Shown piece after piece: positions 33,317-41,017 of a stretch of 41,017 nucleotides of DNA. A model generated the notes under the pieces. The model saw only the letters and a program-made list of their open reading frames with translations. It ran no database searches and was not told where the DNA came from. The stretch is from the NCBI GenBank assembly GCA_902635985.1, contig CACPPZ010000012.1, positions 1 to 41,017 on the forward strand, given 5' to 3'. Position numbers and translations under genes: made by a program. How positions within the stretch are numbered: the stretch's first letter is position 1; each line of letters starts with the position of its first letter. Origin of the DNA: Paracoccaceae bacterium. Lineage in GTDB: Bacteria; Pseudomonadota; Alphaproteobacteria; Rhodobacterales; Rhodobacteraceae.

Positions 33317-34096
33317 ATGTCTAACGAAGTACTCTATGATCAACAAGTGATAGGATTTCTAGAAGAGATATGGGGGGATGGTTTTTTGTCGCCAGGGGGA
33401 GCCGATGAGGTGCGTCGTGTCTTACAAGGGGTTACCATTAATGGTAAATTGGTAATTGATATTGGCTGTGGTTCGGGTGCTTGTGCAATATTGTTAGCTA
33501 AGGAATATGGTGCCGATAGTGTGATTGGCATTGATGTAGAAAAGCCTGTTTGCGATGCTGCAATAAATCGAGTTAAAGCAGATGGAGCTTCGGAAAAAGT
33601 TACGATTAGATTAGTCGAGCCTGGGCCTCTGCCATTTGCTAATGGTGAAGTTGATGTTGTTTTTTCAAAAGATTCAATAATTCATATACCGGATAAAGAA
33701 ACTATGGCGCTTGATGCTTTCCGTATCCTCAAGCCAGGTGGACAATTTGCAGCATCTGATTGGTTAATTAGTCACGATAATGACCCTTCCACGCAAATGG
33801 CGGATTATATTAAGGCCGAGGGACTTGATTTTGCTATGGCGTCGCCGGGCCGGTACGAAAATGCCATGAAGAGAGCGGGTTTCGTAGATATTGAGTTGGT
33901 TAATAGAAATTCTTGGTATGCTAATGAAGCCGAAAAAGAGCTGCAATGGTTAAAAGGATCAAATCGCTCCAAACTTCAAGATCGTCATGGTAAAGATTTT
34001 ATCGATCATCAAGTGGAAATTTGGTCAAAACTAGTTACTGTTTTGAAAACTGGCGAACATTGTCCACACCACATTCGTGCTCGCAAACCTTTCTGA
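33317..34096 (+). CDS. SAM-dependent methyltransferase, phosphoethanolamine-methyltransferase-like
   Basis: This 259-residue class I methyltransferase has the SAM motif VIDIGCGSGACA (about residues 46-57), GIDVEKP and the post-II segment DVVFSKDSIIHIPD, then RILKPGG. The N-terminus IWGDGFLSPGG resembles phosphoethanolamine and sarcosine/dimethylglycine N-methyltransferases (YExxFGxGFxSxGG). It most likely methylates an amine, but the target is not known. GGAG lies 9 bases before the ATG. The next gene is 240 bases away, with a pseudogene remnant between, so it may be its own unit. Confidence 0.8.
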   Translation: MSNEVLYDQQVIGFLEEIWGDGFLSPGGADEVRRVLQGVTINGKLVIDIGCGSGACAILLAKEYGADSVIGIDVEKPVCDAAINRVKADGASEKVTIRLVEPGPLPFANGEVDVVFSKDSIIHIPDKETMALDAFRILKPGGQFAASDWLISHDNDPSTQMADYIKAEGLDFAMASPGRYENAMKRAGFVDIELVNRNSWYANEAEKELQWLKGSNRSKLQDRHGKDFIDHQVEIWSKLVTVLKTGEHCPHHIRARKPF

Positions 34097-34120
34097 TAAA
34101 AAAATAAGATAAATTGATCA

Positions 34121-34235
34121 GGCAAGCTTCTGCCCATTCCGTCGCGATGTGGGACCTGAAAAAAGGGTTCATTGCTGTAACAGGACCAATTTTCACAGGG
34201 TCAGAAAGAGTATCGCAACGAGAGTGATGTGCCAT
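34121..34235 (-). pseudogene. Frameshifted N-terminal remnant of a trimethylamine-dehydrogenase/DgcA-type (OYE-family) gene
   Basis: Read on the minus strand from ATG 34235, one frame gives MAHHSRCDTLSDPVKIGPVTAMNPFF, split here for reading as MAHHSRCDTL, SDPVKIGPVT and AMNPFF. A one-base shift at the T-run then gives QVPHRDGMGRSLPD. Together these match the conserved start of OYE-type dehydrogenases for methylated amines (PVKIGPVTAxNRF, QVPHxxGMG). About 40 codons remain, and the rest is missing; the methyltransferase gene lies just beyond. So a methylated-amine dehydrogenase once lay here and was largely deleted. A continuous 91-codon open frame over 34035-34310 is only a chance result of the shifted fragment. 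Confidence 0.75.
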
Positions 34236-34336
34236 GGGTTTACCAGTTAGAAGTTCGAGACTATTGTCTATGAGACTGTTACATGATTGGGAATTTTTTT
34301 TAAAATTCAACCGCTAGGGCACGTGAGGTTCATAAA

Positions 34337-35455
34337 ATGAAAATCGATACATTTGGTGTGGAAATGTGGATGAATGAATGGGAAACCAAATGTGAATTCA
34401 ATCTGGCCGAGACGTGCGTAGAAAGTTTGACAATTGATCAGCTGTTCCAAATTACTGGCAAGAATGAAAAAGATTTATCTGAAATACTGAGCCTCAAAAT
34501 GACTTACGGTGAGATTAAAGGTTCTGATCGGCTCAGAAAAGCAATAGCCGCTTTGTACGAGAAACAAACTCTTGAAAATGTGCTTGTTACTCATGGGACG
34601 ATAGGGGCTAATATGTTGGTACATAAAACGCTAGTCGACAGTGGCGACCGCGTGGTTTCAGTTGTGCCAACGTACCAGCAACATTTTTCAATTCCAAAAA
34701 GTATAGGTGCCGATGTGCACTTTTTGAGGTTGCGGGAAGAAAATAATTGGTTGCCAGATTTAGAAGAGCTCAAAGAGCTTGTTATGCCCGGTACAAAACT
34801 AATTGCATTGACAAATCCCAATAATCCAACGGGATCACTTATCGACAAGGAAATGCTTGCTCGAATTGCAGAAATAGCAGCTGAGGCTGGGTCATGGGTT
34901 TTATGTGATGAAGTCTATCGTGGTACTGACCAGCATGGAACTGGAATGACTGCATCAATAACAGACATCTATGAAAAAGGAATAAGCACGGCAGGAATGT
35001 CCAAGGCTTACAGTTTGGCTGGATTAAGGCTTGGCTGGGTTACAGCTCCTAATAAGGTTATTGAGGATGTAATGATCCACCGTGACTACGATACTATTAG
35101 CGTTGGCATGGTTGATGATTATCTAGCTACCGTTGCTTTAGAGAGTGTTGATCTTTTATTAGAGCGCTCACACACAATCACTCGAGGCAACTTAAGCTAT
35201 CTATCATCTTGGCTGGACGGTGAAACAAAATTTTCTTGGGTTAAGCCGAGTTCGGGTACTACTGCATTAATAAAAATTGAATTGCCAATCAAATCATACG
35301 ATTTTTGTGTAGATCTTCTTCAGAAGACAGGCGTGATGTTTACACCTGGAGCCGCTATGGGAATGGAAGGCTTCATCCGAGTTGGTTATGCCAACAATTC
35401 GGAAGTTTTAAGAGTGGGTTTGAGCCGTGTGTCAGAATATCTAAAAAATATTTAA
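34337..35455 (+). CDS. Class I/II PLP-dependent aminotransferase
   Basis: This 372-residue aminotransferase has the Schiff-base lysine K223 in GMSKAYSLAGLRLGW, Asp191 and Tyr194 in CDEVYRG, and the NPNNPTG motif (160-166) with N163. The C-terminal VLRVGLSR holds the carboxylate-binding arginine. The N-terminus starts MKIDTFGVEMWMNEWE. The closest comparison I can make is to the capreomycidine-synthase-like and related amino-acid enzymes, but the substrate is unknown. It heads a three-gene run with an ornithine-cyclodeaminase homologue (65 bases) and a threonine-dehydratase homologue, all working on amino acids. The 240 bp before it are occupied by the pseudogene. Confidence 0.88.
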   Translation: MKIDTFGVEMWMNEWETKCEFNLAETCVESLTIDQLFQITGKNEKDLSEILSLKMTYGEIKGSDRLRKAIAALYEKQTLENVLVTHGTIGANMLVHKTLVDSGDRVVSVVPTYQQHFSIPKSIGADVHFLRLREENNWLPDLEELKELVMPGTKLIALTNPNNPTGSLIDKEMLARIAEIAAEAGSWVLCDEVYRGTDQHGTGMTASITDIYEKGISTAGMSKAYSLAGLRLGWVTAPNKVIEDVMIHRDYDTISVGMVDDYLATVALESVDLLLERSHTITRGNLSYLSSWLDGETKFSWVKPSSGTTALIKIELPIKSYDFCVDLLQKTGVMFTPGAAMGMEGFIRVGYANNSEVLRVGLSRVSEYLKNI

Positions 35456-35520
35456 ATTATTTTACTGACGTAAATAAAGTTTTGGCTTTACGATAATCCA
35501 AGATAAGGATTTTAAATTTT

Positions 35521-36474
35521 ATGTATGATCTAAATAAATCTAAAATTATGGAACTGTTTCAGTTCGACAATGCAGCAAGAGATATCAGTGAGGCATATGT
35601 TGCTTCGTCTAATGGCCATGTGCAAACAGGGGATGTCGTTCACTTAAGCTTTCCAGAAACGAACGGTGACTGTCACGTTAAATCAGGTCATATTCGTCAA
35701 ACGGATTCTTATGTAATTAAAATTGCCTCTGGGTTTTATAATAATCCTTCAAAAGGACTCCCATCTTCAAATGGCATGATGCTAGCTTTCTCTGCTACTA
35801 CTGGAGAACCGACGGCAATTCTGAGGGATGAGGGTTGGCTAACGGATATGCGGACTGGCATAGGCGGGGCGATAGCAACCAAAGCTTTAGCAGCTAAACA
35901 CGCCAAAAAAGTTCTAATAATTGGATCTGGTATTCAGGCGCAATTTCAAGCTAATTGCTTGGCTTCGTTGATGCCTGGAAGATCATTTAATTTCAATATT
36001 TGGGGTAGAAATATAAGTGCTGCTTCTACTCTCGTGGAAGAGCTTCGAAGTAATAATTTAAATGCTGATGTTGCCACAAATTTAGACGAGGAAGTCTCAC
36101 TTGCAGATATCATAATTACCACAACTCCAGCGACATCCCCTTTATTCGGGGATAATTTAGTGCGGCCTGGTGCCCATATCACGGCTATTGGAGCTGATAC
36201 TCATGGCAAGCAGGAATTGCCAACAAGCTTAATTGAGTCCGCCTCCCTTTTAGTTTGTGATATGAAGTCACAGTCACTGAACCATGGTGATTTTCAGGTC
36301 ATTAATGATACTGATCTATCAAAAAAGGTAGTAGAATTGGGTAATATTTTGTCTAATAGTTGTGAAGGTCGCACCTCGGATAATGATATTACTATTGCAG
36401 ATCTTACAGGTATAGCCGCTCAAGATATTGCAATCACAAGTGGAATTATTGATGCTGCAGAATTTGAAAAATAG
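35521..36474 (+). CDS. Ornithine cyclodeaminase/mu-crystallin-family protein (EutC/BhcD/ketimine-reductase-like)
   Basis: This 317-residue NAD(P)-binding protein shows the substrate motif DEGWLTDMRTGIGGAIATKAL and the coenzyme motif VLIIGSGIQAQFQANCL near residue 131. Family members deaminate ornithine, reduce imines (iminosuccinate, ketimines) or form part of ectoine utilisation (EutC). It lies 18 bases before a threonine-dehydratase-family gene, the same pairing as EutC-EutB and as BhcD-BhcB in the beta-hydroxyaspartate cycle. No other ectoine genes or BhcA/BhcC are visible, so neither pathway can be claimed. Confidence 0.85.
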   Translation: MYDLNKSKIMELFQFDNAARDISEAYVASSNGHVQTGDVVHLSFPETNGDCHVKSGHIRQTDSYVIKIASGFYNNPSKGLPSSNGMMLAFSATTGEPTAILRDEGWLTDMRTGIGGAIATKALAAKHAKKVLIIGSGIQAQFQANCLASLMPGRSFNFNIWGRNISAASTLVEELRSNNLNADVATNLDEEVSLADIIITTTPATSPLFGDNLVRPGAHITAIGADTHGKQELPTSLIESASLLVCDMKSQSLNHGDFQVINDTDLSKKVVELGNILSNSCEGRTSDNDITIADLTGIAAQDIAITSGIIDAAEFEK

Positions 36475-36492
36475 AATTAAAGGAAATTATTT

Positions 36493-37458
36493 ATGAGTGC
36501 ATCTTCGACAGTACTTCAACAGGCCGCTCTCTCAGTATCAGCCTATAGTCGAATTAAGCGTTGGTTGAGCCCTACACCATGCATTCCATCACGTCAGGTG
36601 CTAACAGAAAAAACTGAACTTTACTATAAGGCTGATAATTTCCAAAGAACTGGTTCCTTTAAATTTAGAGGGGCACTATCAAAATTGACCTCGATGTCGA
36701 CCGACGTACCAGCAATCACTGCTTCATCTGGAAATCATGGCCTAGGCCTTTCAACAGCTGCAAAGTTAACAGGTCACAATTTAACTGTCGTACTACCTGA
36801 AACTGTAGCTCGTGAGAAGTTGGAGAAAATTAAGGCACTTGGTGTTGAAACTATTTTGCATTCCAATGACTCTGGTATTGCTGAGCAACATGCGCAGAAG
36901 CTAGCGAAAGAGCAGGGGAAAATATATGTTTCGCCCTATAATGATCCGCAGATTATCGCTGGTCAAGGAACACTAGCAATCGAGTTATTGGATCAGCTTC
37001 CTAGGCTTGATGTGGTATATGTTTCTATTGGTGGAGGAGGGTTGATTTCAGGTATTGGTTCTGTGCTAAAGGCTTTCTCACCAAAAACTAGAGTTGTTGG
37101 TGTGAGTGCTAAGAATTCTGCAGAGCTAGCTGCAAGTATTAGGGCTGGTAAAATGGTTAAAGTTGATCATCACGAAACCTTGGCGGATGGATGTGCTGGT
37201 GGTGTCGACAGTGATACTATAACACTTGGTTTGGGAACAGAAGTAATCGATGATCTGATTGACTGTTCTGAAAAACAAATAGTGTCAGGCCTGCAGCAGA
37301 TTGCTTGGAGTGAAAAAATGTTGGTAGAGGGGTCTGCAGGTTTGGCCTACGCTGCTTGGCAAGAAGATGCTCGAAAAAATAATAATAAAATAAGCGCAGT
37401 TGTTCTGTGTGGAGCGAATTTTGACAAAGAAACTTTATCTCCAATTGTCAATTTGTAA
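36493..37458 (+). CDS. PLP-dependent threonine/serine dehydratase-family enzyme (EutB/BhcB-like)
   Basis: This 321-residue fold-type II PLP enzyme has the cofactor lysine K57 in TGSFKFRGA, the N81/H82/G83 loop SSGNHG and the phosphate-binding SIGGGGLISG near residue 178. It should perform ammonia elimination (dehydratase) or racemisation of a hydroxy- or related amino acid. It lacks the C-terminal ACT domains of the biosynthetic threonine deaminase, so it is of the catabolic short type. It is closely coupled to the OCD-family gene and ends 137 bases before the small membrane protein gene. Confidence 0.87.
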   Translation: MSASSTVLQQAALSVSAYSRIKRWLSPTPCIPSRQVLTEKTELYYKADNFQRTGSFKFRGALSKLTSMSTDVPAITASSGNHGLGLSTAAKLTGHNLTVVLPETVAREKLEKIKALGVETILHSNDSGIAEQHAQKLAKEQGKIYVSPYNDPQIIAGQGTLAIELLDQLPRLDVVYVSIGGGGLISGIGSVLKAFSPKTRVVGVSAKNSAELAASIRAGKMVKVDHHETLADGCAGGVDSDTITLGLGTEVIDDLIDCSEKQIVSGLQQIAWSEKMLVEGSAGLAYAAWQEDARKNNNKISAVVLCGANFDKETLSPIVNL

Positions 37459-37595
37459 TAACTCAGAAGTTACTCAAAGAAACGTTATTATTAAAGTGAA
37501 ATAAAAATACTACAATTTGAAACAAAATTTCTATTTCCCCCCCCCACTCTAGTTTTCATATGATAAACAAACCTCAGCCAACAAGGGAGAAAAAA

Positions 37596-38021
37596 ATGGT
37601 AGAAAGTTTTGGTGGTTCTTTGAACCTAATAATATGGATTATTGCAACGCTTGGTGCAGGTTATTATTCTTACAGGTGTCTTTTTGGAACTAGGGGGATG
37701 ATTGATCAGTATGGGGCGGGGGATGGAGCCGCTTTTCCATTAGTGTTAATTGGAACCTTTGCCGGTGCAGGTTTTATAATGGGGATTGTTATCTTAATTT
37801 CTGGACCTCAACATGCATGGGCGTTTGTAACATATAGCTTTGTTCAATCAGTTTTAGGAATTATATTTGGCTTAAGAATCCTTCGCAGCGAATGGGCAGA
37901 AGTTGACGGTGTAAAAATGTCGAACGAATTTTGGATTTCGCCTCTGGTCTTTACAGCTTTGTATGGTTTTCTATTATTCAACATGCAAGAAATTTTGTAT
38001 GTAACGGACGCCGCTAGCTAA
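37596..38021 (+). CDS. Small four-helix membrane protein of unknown function
   Basis: This 141-residue protein has four hydrophobic segments, the first near residues 8-26 and the last near 112-130, with a short N-terminus. ATG 37596 is chosen because GGGAG lies about 7 bases upstream; the in-frame start at 37560 has no ribosome site. I do not recognise a family; it looks like a small bacterial integral membrane protein. A run of nine C is just upstream (about 37541-37549). It is the last gene of its strand block, before a long hairpin. Confidence 0.6.
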   Translation: MVESFGGSLNLIIWIIATLGAGYYSYRCLFGTRGMIDQYGAGDGAAFPLVLIGTFAGAGFIMGIVILISGPQHAWAFVTYSFVQSVLGIIFGLRILRSEWAEVDGVKMSNEFWISPLVFTALYGFLLFNMQEILYVTDAAS

Positions 38022-38101
38022 AGAAACTTATTTTATCTGGGTATATTTTTGTTTCAGTTCGTAAGATCCCTGATGATAAGATATGCGGATATGCGCCTTT
38101 T

Positions 38102-38134
38102 GTGGCTGAATAAATAGTATATTTATTCGGCCAC
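38102..38134. terminator. Long convergent hairpin
   Basis: Arms of 14 bases with one G-T wobble (38102-38115 / 38121-38134) and a 5-nt loop lie between the membrane protein and DeoR genes, overlapping the DeoR stop codon. It is in a convergent gap and suits a bidirectional terminator, but neither strand has a clear T-run. A tandem 8-bp repeat GATATGCG lies just before it (38080-38095). Confidence 0.55.
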
Positions 38135-38881
38135 TACTACATCAAGAGAAGAAGTCAGATGCTGAAATTGCCGTAAAATTGGCTTGTCCGTTAACAAATA
38201 ATCACCAGGTTTCAATTCAGGTTGTTTAAGTGATGGCTTCCTGTTCTGCGGTAAAAATTTTGAATGATCTACTGCCATTATAGTTTTAGAAGAGTTTTCA
38301 AGCATTGCTGTTGCCATATCAACTTCACATTGCTCGTGGACTAAAAACCCCTTTCTTTCGTCAACTAATGATGCTGATAATAGCGCGTAGTCCACATGAA
38401 TTCTCTCAATTATTTCAAAGGCTGATCGATCAAATGATGCACCATCATGATGTCGTAACTGAGTACCTGCCATTGAAACATTATTTCCAGGTACCATTGA
38501 TAAGGTACTCGCCACAAATGCAGAATTAGTTACAACGGTTAGGTACCTTCTTTCCCTCAAAGCCTGTGCCGCGAAGGCAGATGTAGATCCTGTATCTATA
38601 GCAATCCGATCTCCATCTTTAATCAAATCTAATAGTGACCGAGCTATAGCTATTTTTGCTAATTTATTTTGGCTCATTCTGGACATAAATGGTGGATCTA
38701 TAGGTGAGCGATTTGATACTAACGCCCCGTGGACTTTTGCAATCTCGCCACGCTCTACTAGGGGACGGACTACCCGGCGGATGGTTTGGTCGGATACGCT
38801 CAATGCACGCGCTAGCTCCAGTACCGTGATACTGCCTTGCATGTTTACAATTTCTCGTATTTGTATCTCGTATTTTGACAT
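38123..38881 (-). CDS. DeoR-family transcriptional regulator
   Basis: This 252-residue regulator has an N-terminal winged helix (ITVLELARALSVSDQTIRRVV) and a DeoR sensor domain with DRIAIDTGSTSAFAAQAL, VVTNSAFVASTLS and IMAVDHSKF, the sugar-phosphate-isomerase-like fold that binds phosphorylated or small metabolites. ATG 38881 is chosen because AAGGGA precedes it; a GTG at 38896 is an alternative. It is divergent from the dimethylglycine-dehydrogenase-like gene with 131 bp between, so it probably controls it. Confidence 0.88.
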   Translation of the reverse strand: MSKYEIQIREIVNMQGSITVLELARALSVSDQTIRRVVRPLVERGEIAKVHGALVSNRSPIDPPFMSRMSQNKLAKIAIARSLLDLIKDGDRIAIDTGSTSAFAAQALRERRYLTVVTNSAFVASTLSMVPGNNVSMAGTQLRHHDGASFDRSAFEIIERIHVDYALLSASLVDERKGFLVHEQCEVDMATAMLENSSKTIMAVDHSKFLPQNRKPSLKQPELKPGDYLLTDKPILRQFQHLTSSLDVVVAE

Positions 38882-38934
38882 GAAATCCCTTATCACTCGA
38901 TATAACTTGATTGATTACCAAGGCAAATCGCCTG

Positions 38935-38985
38935 AAATCAACAAAAATCAACAAAAACATTGATAATATTATTTTCAGTATTATC
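38935..38985. promoter_or_regulatory. Candidate DeoR operator: tandem and inverted repeats
   Basis: A 10-bp direct repeat AAATCAACAA occurs twice in tandem (38935-38944, 38945-38954), followed by an inverted repeat GATAATA (38962-38968) / TATTATC (38979-38985). A reverse-complement copy of the AATCAA core lies upstream in TTGATTGATT (around 38908-38917). All lie in the divergent gap of the DeoR and dehydrogenase genes, so they are good operator candidates. Confidence 0.5.
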
Positions 38986-39012
38986 GTTTTCTGAAATAAT
39001 CGGATCTAGTTA

Positions 39013-41017
39013 ATGGTTAATTTCGAAACCAAGCATCTAATAATAGGTGGTGGCATAATAGGTTGCTCAATAGCGTATCATCTTACTCGTAATGGAGAAA
39101 AAGATGTCGTATTATTAGAGCGCGCAGCGCTGACGGAGGGCGCCACTTGGCACGCAGCTGGACTTGTAGGTCAGTTGCGTTCTTCTCGGAATACCACACG
39201 AATGCTGAAGAAATCGGTAGAGATGTATGACCGTTTGCAAAACGAAGATGGTATGTCATTTGATTGGAAAAAAACTGGATCCTTGAGGCTTGCCGCCAAC
39301 GAAGATCGTTTGTTAGAGGCTAAAAGACTCACCACCATGGCGCAGAGTTTCGATCTTGAAATGTCTATGATAGGGCCGTCTGAAGCCAAGGAATTATTCC
39401 CACTGCTTGAACAAAAAGAGCTGTTGGGAGCTGCATTTATTCCATCAGATGGACATGTTGATCCATCATCTCTTTGCCAAGCAATTGCTACTGTTGCAAG
39501 AAATCAAGGCGCTGAGATTAGGCAGGGAGTGAAAGTTGTAGATTTTAAAAAACAAGGAAGGAGGATCGTCGAAGTTGTAACTACAGGTGGAAATTATAAA
39601 GCCGAAAATATAATTTTAGCAACTGGAATGTGGAGCAGAGAGCTTGGGCAAAAACTGGGAATTAGAATTCCGGCATGTGCTGTTGAGCATCAATATATCG
39701 TTACGGAATCAACGGGGTTAGATCTTTCAAATTATCCTACTTTACGAGATCCAGAGAGGCTGGTTTATTATAAACCAGATGTTGGCGGTCGTTTAGTAGT
39801 GGGCGGGTATGAAGATGATACTTTGCCATTTGGTTATCCAACAATTCCAGGCGATTTTGTAAGACAGCTTTTACCGGAAAATTTAGATCGGTTCTTACCA
39901 CTTGCGGAATTGGCCGGTGAAATAACTCCAGTTTTAAACAAAGTAGGCATAAGGCAGATAATTAATGGACCTATTCCATATTCTGCCGATGGTGATTTTA
40001 TCATGGGTTGGCAGCCTGGATTTGATAATTTAATGCTTGCAACCGCATTTCTTTATGGAATTGCTGCTGCTGGCGGTGCTGGTGAAATGATCGCAGAATG
40101 GGTCTTAGAGGGGTCTCCTTCTTTAGACTTATGGCCTCTTGATGTTCGTCGTTTTGGACCTCATCATGGGACTCAAAAATTTATGTATCCTCGTGCAGTC
40201 GAAAATTATGCACACCACTACAAGATGCGTTATCCTGGGCAGGAGCATGAAAGCGCTCGTCAAGTAAGACTGTCTCCCTTGTATGAAAAATTAAAAGAAT
40301 TTGGTGCAGTGTATGGATCTAAGAATGGTTGGGAGAGACCACTTTGGTTTGCACCTGAAGGAGTAGCGCCCGTAGACCAGTTAGATTTTCTCGAACCTGG
40401 ATGGCGAAAATATGTTTCTGAAGAACATAGGGCCGTTCGAGAGCGTGTTGCACTTATTGATCAGACGTCATTTGCGAAATTTGAAATTTTCGGCACAGGT
40501 GCTTTGGGGTTTCTTCAAACTCTCTGTGTCTCAAACATGGATAAACCCATTGGGTCCGTTTTATATACACAAATGTGTAATTCGCACGGTGGTATTGAGG
40601 CTGATGTAACTTTTATAAGATTATCAAGTGATCATTTCTATATGGTAACGGGTTCAGGTTTCGGTGCGCATGATAGTGAATGGTTAAAAAGTAAATTTCC
40701 AGCGGATGGTACAATTCATCTAATAGAGGTAACTTCGGGAAAAGCTGTAATAAATGTAGTCGGTCCTCAGTCGCGTGATCTTTTGTCTAAAGTTTCTGAG
40801 TCCGATGTATCTGGAGAGGCTATACCTTTTGCAACTGCTAAAGAAATAATTATTGGTGCTGCGCCTGTATTAGCTAGTCGTATTGGGTATGTGGGCGAGC
40901 TAGGATTTGAACTACATATACCGAGTGAATTTGCAATCCATGTCTATAAAGAACTTTGGCAGGCTGGGCAGCAAATGGAAATTGCGAATGTGGGCTATAG
41001 AGCAATAGAGAGCTTGC
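39013..41017 (+). CDS. FAD-dependent dimethylglycine/sarcosine dehydrogenase-like protein with C-terminal GcvT domain, truncated by the window
   Basis: The frame runs open from ATG 39013 to the window edge (668 codons), so the gene is partial at its 3' end. The N-terminus has the FAD motif LIIGGGIIGCSIAYHL, then TEGATWHAAGL, with H47 at the position of the covalent FAD histidine of dimethylglycine and sarcosine dehydrogenases. A middle domain follows (GPIPYSADGDFIMGW), then a GcvT-type folate domain from about residue 460 (YVSEEHRAVRERVALIDQTSF, IGYVGELGFELH). It should demethylate a methylated amine and pass the one-carbon unit to tetrahydrofolate. It is divergent from the DeoR regulator. 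The exact substrate (dimethylglycine, sarcosine or a related compound) is undetermined. Confidence 0.9.
   Translation, partial: MVNFETKHLIIGGGIIGCSIAYHLTRNGEKDVVLLERAALTEGATWHAAGLVGQLRSSRNTTRMLKKSVEMYDRLQNEDGMSFDWKKTGSLRLAANEDRLLEAKRLTTMAQSFDLEMSMIGPSEAKELFPLLEQKELLGAAFIPSDGHVDPSSLCQAIATVARNQGAEIRQGVKVVDFKKQGRRIVEVVTTGGNYKAENIILATGMWSRELGQKLGIRIPACAVEHQYIVTESTGLDLSNYPTLRDPERLVYYKPDVGGRLVVGGYEDDTLPFGYPTIPGDFVRQLLPENLDRFLPLAELAGEITPVLNKVGIRQIINGPIPYSADGDFIMGWQPGFDNLMLATAFLYGIAAAGGAGEMIAEWVLEGSPSLDLWPLDVRRFGPHHGTQKFMYPRAVENYAHHYKMRYPGQEHESARQVRLSPLYEKLKEFGAVYGSKNGWERPLWFAPEGVAPVDQLDFLEPGWRKYVSEEHRAVRERVALIDQTSFAKFEIFGTGALGFLQTLCVSNMDKPIGSVLYTQMCNSHGGIEADVTFIRLSSDHFYMVTGSGFGAHDSEWLKSKFPADGTIHLIEVTSGKAVINVVGPQSRDLLSKVSESDVSGEAIPFATAKEIIIGAAPVLASRIGYVGELGFELHIPSEFAIHVYKELWQAGQQMEIANVGYRAIESL

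Noticed and set aside
34035-34310. A 91-codon open frame on the minus strand
   Set aside because: Its recognisable part is the pseudogene fragment; the frame continues past a shift point into sequence overlapping the 3' end of the methyltransferase gene and has no family match beyond it.
34097-34336. Riboswitch before the aminotransferase gene
   Set aside because: Weak hairpins can be drawn, but no known riboswitch motif is visible and the region is explained by the pseudogene remnant.
35521-37458. Ectoine utilisation genes eutC-eutB
   Set aside because: The pairing fits, but no ectoine transporter, hydrolase (DoeA/EutD) or EutA is present, so the symbols were not used.
37541-37549. C9 homopolymer as a phase-variation switch
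   Set aside because: It lies upstream of the likely start and is not in a coding frame; no evidence for expression control.
1-41017. tRNA genes, CRISPR arrays, IS elements or prophage genes
   Set aside because: No cloverleaf-type sequence, regular spaced repeats, transposase motifs or phage proteins were seen on either strand.

Overview
The window looks like an accessory, nutrient-scavenging stretch of a low-GC marine alphaproteobacterium. This is inferred from the AT-rich composition, the density of ABC and TRAP transporters for small organic solutes, the sulfonate and methylated-amine enzymes, and the DmdA/GcvT-like and dimethylglycine-dehydrogenase-like proteins, a mix typical of Roseobacter, SAR116 and related lineages. 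I see no rRNA, tRNA, IS element, CRISPR array or replication origin. The first and last genes run off the window.

Layout: (1) 1-5204 (+): a quaternary-amine/TMAO-type ABC transporter (partial binding protein, ATPase, double-length permease) with a co-transcribed aldehyde dehydrogenase. (2) 5217-10796 (-): a GcvT/DmdA-like folate enzyme, an MBL-fold hydrolase, a GH1 beta-glucosidase, a small SnoaL-like protein, and an overlapping pair made of an HD-domain (PhnZ/TmpB-like) protein and an Fe(II)/2-oxoglutarate oxygenase (PhnY/TmpA-like). That pair is the architecture of oxidative phosphonate cleavage. (3) 10896-14954 (-): an AttEFGH-type ABC system with a fused FtsX-like permease and a secreted AttH-domain protein. 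(4) 15189-26229: a transaldolase-like aldolase, a divergent IclR regulator, a GMC oxidoreductase, a TRAP transporter, a DUF475/TerC-like membrane protein, and three dehydrogenases matching the HpsN/HpsO/HpsP set of dihydroxypropanesulfonate (DHPS) catabolism. The IclR-GMC-TRAP part also resembles isethionate (ise) loci. (5) 26237-32780 (-): a LacI-regulated ABC importer with a metallophosphoesterase and a HAD phosphatase, probably for a phosphorylated organic solute. (6) 33317-38021 (+): a methyltransferase, a class I/II aminotransferase, an ornithine-cyclodeaminase-family protein, a threonine-dehydratase-family protein and a small membrane protein, with a frameshifted remnant of a trimethylamine-dehydrogenase-family gene between the first two. 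(7) 38123-41017: a DeoR regulator divergent from a truncated dimethylglycine/sarcosine dehydrogenase-like gene.

Taken together, the genes suggest uptake and breakdown of organosulfur, organophosphorus and N-methylated compounds. The most notable items are the HD/PhyH pair, whose HD protein departs from the remembered PhnZ motif just before the first iron ligand; the DUF475/TerC-like protein embedded with almost no spacing in a sulfonate operon; the uncharacterised aminotransferase/OCD/dehydratase cassette; and the pseudogene at 34121-34235. All family assignments come from reading motifs by eye; no database search was possible.
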